A model generated the notes under the pieces. It did not search any database, was not told the DNA's origin, and was given only the letters and a program-made list of their open reading frames with translations. From the NCBI GenBank assembly GCA_964445745.1, contig CAYULU010000042.1, positions 1-13,278 on the forward strand: a DNA stretch of 13,278 nucleotides, given 5' to 3'. The translations under genes were made by a program, and so were the position numbers. This DNA comes from UBA1443 sp964445745 (GTDB lineage: Bacteria > Omnitrophota > Omnitrophia > Omnitrophales > Aquincolibacteriaceae). Positions 1-7,247 of the stretch are shown here, piece by piece. Position 1 is the stretch's first letter; each line of letters begins with the position of its first letter.

Positions 1-365
1 GCCTTGAGAAATGTATCAAATTTTTCACGGAGCCATCTTTTGAAAAGATAGCGAACGGAGGGAAACAGAAACAACAAACCCACAATATCCGTTAAAACTC
101 CGGGCGTGATCAAGCACATTCCCGCAACAAACAAAATCAACGCATCGATCATCTTCTCAGCGGGAAGCCGTCCCTCGCGAAGCTCCCTCTGAATAGCAAC
201 ACAAGTCCTGAAACCTTCGATTCGCGCCAGTAGTGCGCCCAGAAATCCCGTCACGATCACAAGCATCACCGTCGGCCAGAATCCAAAAACCTCTCCCATC
301 TTGATCAATATCAGAATCTCAAGAAGCGGGACTAAAATAAAAAGGATCAAAAGTTTTCCAAGCAC
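1..365 (-). CDS. fxsA: FxsA family membrane protein (C-terminus cut by window edge)
   Basis: Small inner-membrane protein of the FxsA family. The E. coli member, when overproduced, relieves F-plasmid exclusion of phage T7; its normal role is unclear. I translated the strand by hand. It starts (V/M)LGKLLILFILVPLLEI and has hydrophobic helices at about residues 4-22 and 27-45, a polar stretch (ARIEGFRTCVAIQREL) and a third membrane region containing LITPGVLTDIVGLLFLFP. The LxxPGxLTDxxGLxLLxP pattern and the early P-x-x-E are the family hallmarks. The start is GTG at 365-363, chosen because a G-rich AGGGGGAGGG site lies about 5 nt upstream and the next GTG upstream (370-368) quickly meets a stop. 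About 121 codons are visible without a stop, so the C-terminal tail is outside the window. It is probably cotranscribed with the upstream membrane gene at 459-860. Confidence 0.88.
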   Translation of the reverse strand, partial: MLGKLLILFILVPLLEILILIKMGEVFGFWPTVMLVIVTGFLGALLARIEGFRTCVAIQRELREGRLPAEKMIDALILFVAGMCLITPGVLTDIVGLLFLFPSVRYLFKRWLREKFDTFLK

Positions 366-384
366 TCCACCCTCCCCCTAGAAG

Positions 385-455
385 CGGTTTCATAAGTCCC
401 TTTTGCATTTTCCAACCCCTTGAGAGACAACGGGTTGGAAATACTTGTGAAACCG
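385..455 (-). promoter_or_regulatory. Nested two-stem inverted repeat between the small membrane gene and fxsA
   Basis: An inner perfect 10-bp inverted repeat (409-418 TTTCCAACCC with 432-441 GGGTTGGAAA, 13-nt loop) sits inside an outer 13-bp repeat (385-397 with 443-455, one T.G pair). One nucleotide is unpaired on one side of the junction and 11 on the other. It fills almost the whole gap between the stop codon of the 133-aa gene and the ribosome site of fxsA. No T-run follows on either strand, so it is not a standard intrinsic terminator. In the leftward transcript it could be an mRNA-stability or processing hairpin, or a control element for fxsA translation. The pairing is seen directly; the role is inference. 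Confidence 0.6.
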
Positions 456-458
456 ACT

Positions 459-860
459 CTAGCCTTTTTTGTCTTCTTTTAAAAACTCACGAACAATCCC
501 GAAAGAAGCAAATAGTCCAAGCGCGACTACAAAAAAATTGACCTGAAAAAGGGCCCATCCTGTTTTCCCGGTCGACATTCCCCCGAGCGTCTCCGGAATC
601 CTGTCGAAATACGCATTGGCAAGAATACCGTTTAGCATCACAAGCCACAAACCGGCCAATCCGCAGATCCCGAGATACCGCCTGGGGCGGACCTTGAAAA
701 GCCATAGCCCCACCCCGCCACAGAGAGCTCCCGTGGCAATCGGAGCAATGATCAACACCGGTTCTCCCAACGCAAATCCCAGGAGAAACATCCAGGCGGT
801 ACAACCCAAAAAAGTTCCGATAACGCCCGCCACGATCCCGATTTTTTGTAGATGGGTCAT
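459..860 (-). CDS. Small four-helix membrane protein of unknown function
   Basis: A 133-residue protein that I do not recognise. It has four hydrophobic segments at about residues 7-27, 34-55, 62-82 and 103-122, with a basic loop (KVRPRRY) after the second and a charged tail (REFLKEDKKG). That pattern fits a polytopic inner-membrane protein with a cytoplasmic C-terminus. There is no cleavable signal peptide, and no conserved charged residue lies inside a helix to suggest transport. The ATG at 860 is preceded by AAAGGGG about 6 nt away, a good ribosome site. It lies 105 nt downstream of citrate synthase and 93 nt upstream of fxsA on the same strand, so it may be a middle gene of that run. Both gaps contain hairpins. 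Reality of the gene is likely; function is unknown. Confidence 0.75.
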   Translation of the reverse strand: MTHLQKIGIVAGVIGTFLGCTAWMFLLGFALGEPVLIIAPIATGALCGGVGLWLFKVRPRRYLGICGLAGLWLVMLNGILANAYFDRIPETLGGMSTGKTGWALFQVNFFVVALGLFASFGIVREFLKEDKKG

Positions 861-923
861 GCGAGTCCCCTTTCGTTTAAATTTTCACTTTCAATCGCGG
901 GAGCACCTTCAATCTCTTATTGT

Positions 924-953
924 GTTTCCGGACCGAACGCAAAGCCCGGAAAC
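924..953 (-). other. Stem-loop downstream of citrate synthase
   Basis: A perfect 8-bp inverted repeat, GTTTCCGG (924-931) and CCGGAAAC (946-953), encloses a 14-nt loop. It starts 13 nt after the citrate synthase stop codon. The sequence beyond it in the leftward direction (ACAATAAGAG) has no T-run, so a rho-independent terminator is not supported. An mRNA 3'-end stabiliser or attenuating hairpin before the next gene is more plausible. The structure is visible; the role is inferred. Confidence 0.45.
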
Positions 954-965
954 TTGCCGACCTTA

Positions 966-2282
966 TTACCGCTGATCCATGGGGACATAAGATTGCAGGG
1001 AAGGCCCTGTATAAATTTGACGGGGACGTCCAATGCGCGGGGGCTTAAACTCCCTCATCTCTTTCCAATGGGCGATCCATCCGGGCACACGCCCAATCGC
1101 GAACATCACGGGGAACATGGCCGTGGGGATCCCGATGGCGTTGTAAATAAGCCCGCTGTAAAAATCAACGTTGGGATAAAGTTTCCGGCTGATAAAAAAA
1201 TCTTCCTTAAGCGCCCGTTCTTCGAGTTTTAAGGCGATCTCGAGGTAAGCCTCGTTGCCGTTAAACTTGCCTCCTTTACGAATCAACCGATGGAAAGCCT
1301 CCTTGAGAATCTTTGCCCGGGGATCGTACGTTTTATAAACCCGGTGGCCAAATCCCGCAAGGCGTTTGGGACTTTTCGGATCGATCGCCTCCTGCATATA
1401 CTGGTCTACCTTGTCACCGGAAGCGTGGATCTCTTCGAGCATTTCCATGACATCCTGATTCGCTCCGCCGTGCCAGGGCCCCCACAACGCACAAATCCCC
1501 GCGGCCACCGATGCAAAAAGATTGCTTCGGGAACTTCCCGTCAATCGCACGGTTGATGTACTGCAATTTTGTTCATGATCCGCATGCAGGATAAGCGCCA
1601 GCTCAAGTGCCCGCACCACATCCGGATCAATTTCATAATCTTCACCGGGGTACGAGAACATCATGTGAAGAAAGTTCTCGCAATAGTGTAAGCCCCGTTT
1701 GGGATAAATGAACGGTTCTCCCACGGACTTTTTGTATGAATACGCCGCAATTGTCCGGACTTTGGAAATCAACTGGATCGCGGTCGATGTGATCTGCGCC
1801 TCATCCTGTCTAAAATTGAGAGCCGCCGGGTAGTAACCCGAAAGGGCTGAAACCACCGAACACAGAATCGCCATCGGATGAGTCGCGCTGGGAAAACCTT
1901 CAAAAAAATGTTCGATATCTTCATGAAGCGAAGCATTCTTGGTCAGCTGTCGGCTCAGCGTGTCAAGCTCCTTCGGGTTGGGCAGTCTGCCAAAAATCAG
2001 GAGGTGAGCGGTTTCAACAAACGTGGATTTTTCGGCAAGCTCTTCGATGGGAATTCCCCGATACCTCAGGATGCCTTTCTCCCCGTCGATAAAGGTGATC
2101 GCGCTCGTGCAAGCGCCTGTATTAGAAAATCCGTGATCCAGCGTAATATGTCCCGTCTGCTCCCGGAGCGTTGAAATATCGATGCCGCGTTCGTTCTCGG
2201 TACCTTCATAAACAGGAAAGGTTGCCTTTTTACCGTCGATCAATAATTCTGCGTCCCCGACCTTTTGATAGATGTCCGCCAT
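966..2282 (-). CDS. gltA: Citrate synthase (type II, GltA-like)
   Basis: Condenses oxaloacetate and acetyl-CoA to citrate, the entry step of the TCA cycle, in the cytoplasm. The 438-residue length matches the hexameric, NADH-sensitive type II enzymes (E. coli GltA has 427). The N-terminal small beta domain (about residues 1-50) typical of that type is present. The catalytic triad is intact: His271 in GPWHGGAN, His313 in GFGHRVYK and Asp373 in NVDFYSG. The signature HADHEQNCSTSTVR is at about 233-246. The start is ATG at 2282-2280, because GAAAGGAA lies about 6 nt upstream and the protein then begins MADIYQKV as in relatives; an upstream in-frame ATG would add 12 residues without a better site. 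The gene follows treY by 85 nt on the same strand with no clear terminator between, so cotranscription is possible. Confidence 0.96.
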   Translation of the reverse strand: MADIYQKVGDAELLIDGKKATFPVYEGTENERGIDISTLREQTGHITLDHGFSNTGACTSAITFIDGEKGILRYRGIPIEELAEKSTFVETAHLLIFGRLPNPKELDTLSRQLTKNASLHEDIEHFFEGFPSATHPMAILCSVVSALSGYYPAALNFRQDEAQITSTAIQLISKVRTIAAYSYKKSVGEPFIYPKRGLHYCENFLHMMFSYPGEDYEIDPDVVRALELALILHADHEQNCSTSTVRLTGSSRSNLFASVAAGICALWGPWHGGANQDVMEMLEEIHASGDKVDQYMQEAIDPKSPKRLAGFGHRVYKTYDPRAKILKEAFHRLIRKGGKFNGNEAYLEIALKLEERALKEDFFISRKLYPNVDFYSGLIYNAIGIPTAMFPVMFAIGRVPGWIAHWKEMREFKPPRIGRPRQIYTGPSLQSYVPMDQR

Positions 2283-2367
2283 GTGATGTTCCTTTCTTCT
2301 TTTGGACCGCAGAACCACTTTTCCCGTATTCCTGCAGTATGATTTTGGTTTTACAGAGCCCTTCTCA

Positions 2368-5331
2368 TCATAACCCGTTCATTAATATTCCCGCACTCAG
2401 CCGGCCAAACACATCCGACACCCGCAGACTTCTCAGCTCCCCGTCCGCCCCGACCGGCACCTCCCGGTCCGTCAGCATATCCTTCAACGTCTCACAGCAT
2501 TCCAAACCCGCCGGCAAAAGGATCCGCGTCGTCTTCCACACTGCGGGTCCAACGGGAAGCTGTCCGGGCCCGCCCGACATTTCAGTAAAAAAACGGCCCG
2601 CAGCAAAAATTGCAAACCGGTCTCCCTGACGCCGTAAAAACGCGACCACATTTTTTTCCCTCTCGCCCTCCACCTTGAGGGGCACATAATCACCTTCCAG
2701 AAAAATTCCGGGCTCCGACCTCCGCAGTCTTAGCCCCCGAGCAAGCACTTGCATCTTGACCCCTTCTGATTTTTTTCCGGTCAATAGAGAAGCTATATCC
2801 CCGTCAAAACCCCGAATCTTCGAACCCTTCACAATCTTTTGAAGCACATCCTTCCGCTCCTCAAAATCAACGGGGCGACGATTATCCGGATCGGCAAGAA
2901 ACAAATTCCAGAACTCGGTCCCCTGATAAACATCCACCACGCCCGGGGATCCGATTTTAAGAACGAGCGCTGACAAGGAATTCAACTTCGCGAACCAGGA
3001 CACCTTGTCGTGAAAAAGAAGAAAATCCTCAAGAAAGTGGTTACCTTTCCCGGGGCTTAAAATTCCGTAAATAAATTTACGGACGGATTCTTCGTATTCC
3101 TGCTTCGGATGAATCCAGTTCGTATACGTTTTCGCTTCCCGGATCGATTTCAGAACGTACTCCCAGATCCGATCCGCAAACGCGGGATCCGATTGAGCAT
3201 TCGCCCCGGATTCGGGCCAGGCCCCCAAAATCGCCTGGTAGATAAAATATTCCGTATTTCGGCGAGGCTCCGCCACCTCCCTGATCAGAGTTTTATGTTT
3301 CTCATTAATGAGCGTCCACCGGGTTAATACGTTCTTCCAGTCATCCGGGATTTCACTGAGCACATTCAGGCGCATACGAACGTCTTCACTGCGTTTGGTA
3401 TCGTGGGTCGACGTACAAAGCATCCCGTAAGGCCAGCGTTCGGACTTAAGCTTGTTAAATTGATGAAATTCCTCCTTGGAATACCCAAAATGGAAAGGGT
3501 CGCCGCCAACTTCATTGAGCGAAACAAACCGGTTATAAACGTAGAAAGAAGTGTCTTCCAGCCCCTTGGCCATGATCGGGCCGGTTAACTGCTGGAATCG
3601 GAGCACAAAATCCCGATAGATTTTTTTTGCCTCCGCCGTCACTCCGACATCAAACTTCAGCAAGAGGACTTCCTTTAAAAAATCGTATACGGCAGGATTC
3701 AAGGCCGGCGTTTTGGCTTTCGCTTTTTCAACAGCGATATTGATGTAGCGTTCATCACGCTCCGAGACCGATTCATCCGAAGGCGACAGATAGGTCCGGT
3801 AAACAGGAAAACAGGCGATCACTTCACGGATCGCAAGGGTCAGGTTATTTCTCGTAAAGTCCCGGTAATGACGATCTTTTTCCGAAATCAGGTCAAGCCG
3901 GTGTCCGAGGGTATTGATTTCACTCGCCATGTGGACGAGGGCGAACAGTTTTTTCTTATCGTAAAGCAACTGGTCAAAATCAATCGTATGCCCGATAAAG
4001 GATTCATAAAGCTCGGAAAAATCTTTCTGGCGATTCTGGTCCACGAAAACCCCGTTGAGGACATTAAGAAAATCATAGCCCACCGTGCCATGGACGCTCC
4101 AGTTTTCGGGCAAAAACTCTTTTCGATCCAGAATTTTCTCCGCCACGACATAAAGTGGTTTGGCGGAAGAGCAGATTTTGTGGCCCGAAATTTTCCGGCA
4201 TTCCTCCCGGTGTGCCACAAACTTCTCCTGAAGCCGCCTGAAATAGACCGGAGGATCATAAAGCCCGTCAGGATGATCAATCCGGAGGCCATGGACCTTC
4301 CCTTCCGCAATCCACTGAAAAATGAGCCGATGACAGTGTTCAAAAACCCGCTCATCTTCCATCCGTATCGCGGCAAGTTCATTGATATCAAAAAAACGGC
4401 GGTAATTGATCTCCTCGGCTGCCGTCCGCCAAAAAGCCATCCGGTAAACCTGCTGATCCAGAAATTGATCAAGGAGATCAAAACTCGCCAAATCGTTTTT
4501 CACACCGTTGAAGATGACAAGCCGCCTTTCAACAAATTCCTTAACGAACCTCGACCGCAACAGAATTTCAGCAAACCTTTTTTTGGCAATTTCCTTCTCT
4601 CGCATCCGCTCCTGGATTTTTTCGATATTCGTCTCGGTTCTTGCGGGAAGATTTTTGAACGCCGTTATCACGCTTAAATACTCCGACACCACCGCCTCAT
4701 CCACATTCGAAGGGCCTTTAAGTTCGTCGATCCGGAATTCAAGGATTGTCGGATAGGTCTGAGGATCCACCGGAAATCGATTGTCAAAATACCGGACATA
4801 AAACGCCCCCTTTGAAGCATCCAGTTCCAGTTGAATTTCCTGCCGATCCAGAACGAGTCCGTACAAATCCCCCAGGATGGGAATCAGAATTTTATTCTCG
4901 AGCTCCGCCTTGACCGGTTTCCAGTCGATATCAAAAAATCCGGCGTAGACCGAACTCGGCCCGTTTTCGAGAACATCCAGCCAGAGCGTATTGTGACTGC
5001 CAGCGATTCCCATGTGATTGGGGACCGTATCAAGGATGATTCCCATTTTTAATTCTCGGATTTTGTCACAAAAAGCATTAAATTCAGTCTGGGACCCAAG
5101 TTGCGGATTCAGTACCGTAGGATCAGTCACATCATACCCGTGAGAACTTCCCGGAACGGCCTTGAAAATCGGCGACAAGTAAACGGCCTCCACGCCAAGA
5201 TCATGAAGAAACGGCAAAATCGACCTTGCATCACGAAAGGTGAAGCCGGCGTTCATCTGAAGCCGGTACACCGACGACGGACAATACACTGGCCGGTCGT
5301 TTTCAGACAGACTATCTTTTGTAGGTGACAC
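2368..5331 (-). CDS. treY: Maltooligosyl trehalose synthase (TreY)
   Basis: GH13-family intramolecular transglucosylase (EC 5.4.99.15). It turns the reducing-end alpha-1,4 bond of maltodextrin or glycogen chains into alpha,alpha-1,1, giving maltooligosyl trehalose, from which TreZ releases trehalose. The N-terminus (YRLQ...FTFRDA, about 22-35) and YLSPIFKAVPGSSHGYDVTDP (51-71, typical of TreY) are followed by region I DTVPNHMG (101-108), the nucleophile Asp352 in GLRIDHPDGLYDP, the likely acid/base Glu398 in VVAEKIL and Asp644 in STHDTKRSEDVRMR. The C-terminal VVDVYQGTEFWNLFLADPDNRRPVDFEER, a strong TreY block, is at about 798-826. At 987 residues it is at the long end for the family. The start is GTG at 5331-5329, with AAAGGAGAG about 8 nt upstream. 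TreZ is not in this window, which is unusual because the two are often adjacent. Confidence 0.95.
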   Translation of the reverse strand: MSPTKDSLSENDRPVYCPSSVYRLQMNAGFTFRDARSILPFLHDLGVEAVYLSPIFKAVPGSSHGYDVTDPTVLNPQLGSQTEFNAFCDKIRELKMGIILDTVPNHMGIAGSHNTLWLDVLENGPSSVYAGFFDIDWKPVKAELENKILIPILGDLYGLVLDRQEIQLELDASKGAFYVRYFDNRFPVDPQTYPTILEFRIDELKGPSNVDEAVVSEYLSVITAFKNLPARTETNIEKIQERMREKEIAKKRFAEILLRSRFVKEFVERRLVIFNGVKNDLASFDLLDQFLDQQVYRMAFWRTAAEEINYRRFFDINELAAIRMEDERVFEHCHRLIFQWIAEGKVHGLRIDHPDGLYDPPVYFRRLQEKFVAHREECRKISGHKICSSAKPLYVVAEKILDRKEFLPENWSVHGTVGYDFLNVLNGVFVDQNRQKDFSELYESFIGHTIDFDQLLYDKKKLFALVHMASEINTLGHRLDLISEKDRHYRDFTRNNLTLAIREVIACFPVYRTYLSPSDESVSERDERYINIAVEKAKAKTPALNPAVYDFLKEVLLLKFDVGVTAEAKKIYRDFVLRFQQLTGPIMAKGLEDTSFYVYNRFVSLNEVGGDPFHFGYSKEEFHQFNKLKSERWPYGMLCTSTHDTKRSEDVRMRLNVLSEIPDDWKNVLTRWTLINEKHKTLIREVAEPRRNTEYFIYQAILGAWPESGANAQSDPAFADRIWEYVLKSIREAKTYTNWIHPKQEYEESVRKFIYGILSPGKGNHFLEDFLLFHDKVSWFAKLNSLSALVLKIGSPGVVDVYQGTEFWNLFLADPDNRRPVDFEERKDVLQKIVKGSKIRGFDGDIASLLTGKKSEGVKMQVLARGLRLRRSEPGIFLEGDYVPLKVEGEREKNVVAFLRRQGDRFAIFAAGRFFTEMSGGPGQLPVGPAVWKTTRILLPAGLECCETLKDMLTDREVPVGADGELRSLRVSDVFGRLSAGILMNGL

Positions 5332-5465
5332 GTATTGCTCTCCTTTCTAACGCTACGGGGGGTATTGCAATCGGGAATCTTATCACACGATTTTGGATCC
5401 GCGAAACCTTAATGAAGGAAAAACTGAAATTTTTGCCAATATGCCAATCGATAACATCGCGGGTC

Positions 5466-5515
5466 ACACTTAAAAGGGTCGGCCCCCAACCGGAGATTTG
5501 CCTTTATCAAAGTGT
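5466..5515 (-). promoter_or_regulatory. Possible structured leader element upstream of treY
   Basis: The 199-nt gap 5332-5530 holds no gene. Its right part can fold in the leftward transcript: ACACTT (5515-5510) pairs with AAGTGT (5471-5466), AAAGG (5505-5501) with CCTTT (5477-5473), and an inner CTCC/GGGG pair closes a GGTT loop. The 5' half, GATAAAGGCAAA, resembles the start of the cyclic-di-GMP-I (GEMM) riboswitch core, but the matching GCAAAGCC half is absent. Stems are short and supported only by inspection. It could be a leader or attenuator for treY, or chance. Confidence 0.25.
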
Positions 5516-5530
5516 CGGCAAGTAAACCAC

Positions 5531-5881
5531 TCATTCGAATAAATCAGCTTTGGATCTGATATCGGCAAGAATTTGTAGGCCAAGCTCCCGATCGCGGCCG
5601 GGAGACTGGTATTGCGAATTAGTAATAAGAAGAAGCTCGCGGAGCATCCGCTGAACCGTTCCCATTCTTTCCATTTGGGTTCCCATTTGCTCGATCGCCG
5701 CATAAAGCAATGACTTGGCCGCGTGGATCCGGGCATCATCCGTAAGAGCTTCATCCTGGATCAAAAGATCCTGTAAACGACCAACGGCCTTGAGAAGACA
5801 ACGCTGATAAGACGGCTCAGAGTCACTTTTGAACAAAAGATGTCTGGCATCAAGACTCGTTTTTCCAGTCCACTCCATCAC
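5531..5881 (-). CDS. Small helical protein of unknown function, coupled to the upstream gene
   Basis: A 116-residue, soluble, probably all-helical protein that I do not recognise. It has heptad-like leucine and methionine spacing in LLYAAIEQMGTQMERMG and LRELLLITN (about residues 58-86), which could form a coiled coil or helical bundle. No membrane segment, Cys/His cluster or catalytic motif is visible. It starts at GTG 5881-5879 (or the adjacent ATG 5878-5876), overlapping the stop of the preceding gene by 4 nt (GTGA). A GAGGTG site lies inside the end of that gene, so translation is probably coupled and the two products may act together. An alternative open frame across 5470-5754 is less likely because it lacks this coupling. 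Gene reality is moderately supported. Confidence 0.6.
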   Translation of the reverse strand: MMEWTGKTSLDARHLLFKSDSEPSYQRCLLKAVGRLQDLLIQDEALTDDARIHAAKSLLYAAIEQMGTQMERMGTVQRMLRELLLITNSQYQSPGRDRELGLQILADIRSKADLFE

Positions 5882-6288
5882 ATCACCTCATCTCCCGACG
5901 TCATTTTGCAACGCAAAACAACTTCGCCCTCAATCAGTCGAACCAGCTTGACCGCCTTTGCTCTGCGCAACGGTGTCTTGTCGCATCGACATGTAAAAAA
6001 ACAAGTCAGCCATTGAAAGACCCGGCGATATTTTTTACGGACCACACATCTCAACAGATGTCGGTACACGTCATCAAGAAATCGCACCGCATTTTCCACC
6101 TGCCGTGTTTTAAAGCTCCGGTCTTGGGAGCGGATCAGAAACAACACAAGAGCCATCTTGCTCCGAAAATACCCGGTAAAAAGTTTTCGAATTTCAACAT
6201 CCTCCTGAAGGGATTGCCGTCCCAATAAAAAAATTTCCAATTTTCCTTCCCGAACCATCTTTTGCTTTTCGATCACCATGGGTACCAT
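5878..6288 (-). CDS. Basic small protein of unknown function
   Basis: A 136-residue, strongly basic protein that I do not recognise. The middle is rich in Arg and Lys with aromatic and hydrophobic residues between (GYFRSKMALVLFLIRSQDRSFKTR as a region, then RHLLRCVVRKKYRRVFQWL). A Cys-x-Cys pair (TCRC, about 99-102) follows FFTC. The pattern could suit nucleic-acid binding or a regulator of flagellar or surface functions, but nothing visible decides it. The ATG at 6288-6286 has AGGAG about 6 nt upstream. It is the first gene after a divergent promoter region shared with the XRE-cupin regulator at 6463, which makes it a candidate target of that regulator. It overlaps the next gene by 4 nt. Confidence 0.6.
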   Translation of the reverse strand: MVPMVIEKQKMVREGKLEIFLLGRQSLQEDVEIRKLFTGYFRSKMALVLFLIRSQDRSFKTRQVENAVRFLDDVYRHLLRCVVRKKYRRVFQWLTCFFTCRCDKTPLRRAKAVKLVRLIEGEVVLRCKMTSGDEVM

Positions 6289-6354
6289 TGTGTTCTCCTG
6301 AAGGAACGATTAACACCCTCCTTTATGCAAGACAAGAGAAAGACAAAAGGTTTT

Positions 6355-6383
6355 TTTAAATATTTTTTTAGTTTATTTGTAAA
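6355..6383 (-). promoter_or_regulatory. Candidate sigma-70-type promoter for the two small leftward genes
   Basis: Read leftward, TTTACA (6383-6378, five of six matches to TTGACA) is followed after exactly 17 nt by TTTAAA (6360-6355, four of six matches to TATAAT). It lies 66 nt upstream of the ATG at 6288 in a markedly AT-rich stretch. This is a consensus match by eye only. Confidence 0.35.
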
Positions 6384-6397
6384 ACTTTAATCATAAT
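6369..6397 (+). promoter_or_regulatory. Candidate promoter for the XRE-cupin regulator
   Basis: CATAAT (6392-6397) matches the -10 consensus at five of six positions and lies 65 nt before the ATG at 6463. The -35 region about 17 nt upstream (TAGTTT) is poor, as is common for activated or regulated promoters. It physically overlaps the leftward candidate promoter, so one bound protein could control both directions. Confidence 0.28.
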
Positions 6398-6462
6398 GCT
6401 AAGCTTTGAGTTAGGGAGAAAAACCGATTAAGACATTAAAAAAACAACTTAAAGGGGCTTCA

Positions 6463-7101
6463 ATGTACGAAGAGATTCGAAAAGACCTGGAAGATCAGGG
6501 AAAGGTAAAAAGACCTCCCAGAATCCCACACTGGGGCAAGGCGCTCAAATCGTTACTTGTCCAAAAATCAAAGTCTGAGCACCCCCTCTCCGTAAGCTGG
6601 CTCGCCAAAACCGCGGGAATTAACGAAAAAAATCTTCACAACATCATCGCCGGAAGAGTTCGCGACCCTTCCTCTGACAAACTCGTCAGAATCGCAGACG
6701 CCTTCGAAATATCCTTCAGTGAACTGGCCGCCCGAGCCATGGCCGAGAATCCCGGAAATTTTTTCGTCTGCGGATACGGGGAGCGCGCATTTATCGATTA
6801 CCCCCAGCATGGCTTTACGATCCAGTCGTTAAGCCCGCAATCCACAAGCCAGCGGGATTTTTTCTTTGGCCGGATGACGATCAAACCGTTCACGGAACTG
6901 AAGCGTTGGCGTTTCCGGGAAAACTCTAGTGTGGCCATTTTTCTGGAAACCGGAACATTGGAGATAACGTACGGAGATCGACGAAGAAATATTCACGCGA
7001 ACGAATCCGTTTATTTCGATGCCGGCGTACCGCACAAAATCAAGAATATCGATTCCATCGAAGCCAAACTTTTCATCGTCACCTGCCCCGCCCTGTTTTA
7101 A
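6463..7101 (+). CDS. XRE-family regulator with C-terminal cupin domain
   Basis: Two-domain transcription factor of 212 residues. Residues about 25-90 form a Cro/C1-type helix-turn-helix: SVSWLAKTAGINEKNLHNII gives the turn and recognition helix, and DKLVRIADAFEISFSELAA is the usual end of the fold. Residues about 130-208 form a cupin barrel, recognisable from FLETGTLEITYGDRR, then ANESVYFDAGVPHKIKN, the sugar- or metal-binding cupin pattern with His191. Members of this class sense small molecules (amino acids, polyamines, phosphonates, sugars) and usually repress or activate a neighbouring gene. The first 24 residues are an extra charged and proline-rich lead-in. The ATG has AAAGGGG about 6 nt upstream. 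It is divergent from the unknown pair 6288-5531, its most likely target besides itself; the ligand cannot be read from the sequence. Confidence 0.88.
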   Translation: MYEEIRKDLEDQGKVKRPPRIPHWGKALKSLLVQKSKSEHPLSVSWLAKTAGINEKNLHNIIAGRVRDPSSDKLVRIADAFEISFSELAARAMAENPGNFFVCGYGERAFIDYPQHGFTIQSLSPQSTSQRDFFFGRMTIKPFTELKRWRFRENSSVAIFLETGTLEITYGDRRRNIHANESVYFDAGVPHKIKNIDSIEAKLFIVTCPALF

Positions 7102-7247
7102 ATCGGTCAGTCCGGTGGTCAAATTCGCAAACTCATGAGCCCCCAACTTGTCGAAAAATAATGCATCATTTCGATGGAAAATGCGGGTTAGCCAGGCAGG
7201 GGTTTACGGACGTCACATAGGGCAGGTTGCGTTTCAATCATGTTTGC

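Noticed and set aside
924..953. Intrinsic terminator after citrate synthase
   Set aside because: The stem is perfect but no T-run follows on the transcribed strand.
3868..4677. A long rightward open frame (269 codons) antisense to treY
   Set aside because: It lies entirely within the coding strand of a gene with clear GH13 motifs; it is the expected shadow of the treY codon pattern and has no convincing ribosome site.
5466..5515. Full cyclic-di-GMP-I riboswitch
   Set aside because: Only the 5' GGCAAA half resembles the core; the GCAAAGCC half is missing, so I call only a weak structured element.
5470..5754. An alternative leftward open frame overlapping the 116-aa gene
   Set aside because: It lacks the 4-nt start/stop overlap and in-gene ribosome site that the 5531-5881 frame has, and its protein looks like random out-of-frame sequence.
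7151..7174. TCGAAA...TTTCGA hairpin between the convergent XRE-cupin and tandem-receiver genes as a terminator
   Set aside because: The stem is only 6 bp, AT-rich, with a 12-nt loop and no T-run; the convergent gap 7102-7247 otherwise shows nothing clear.
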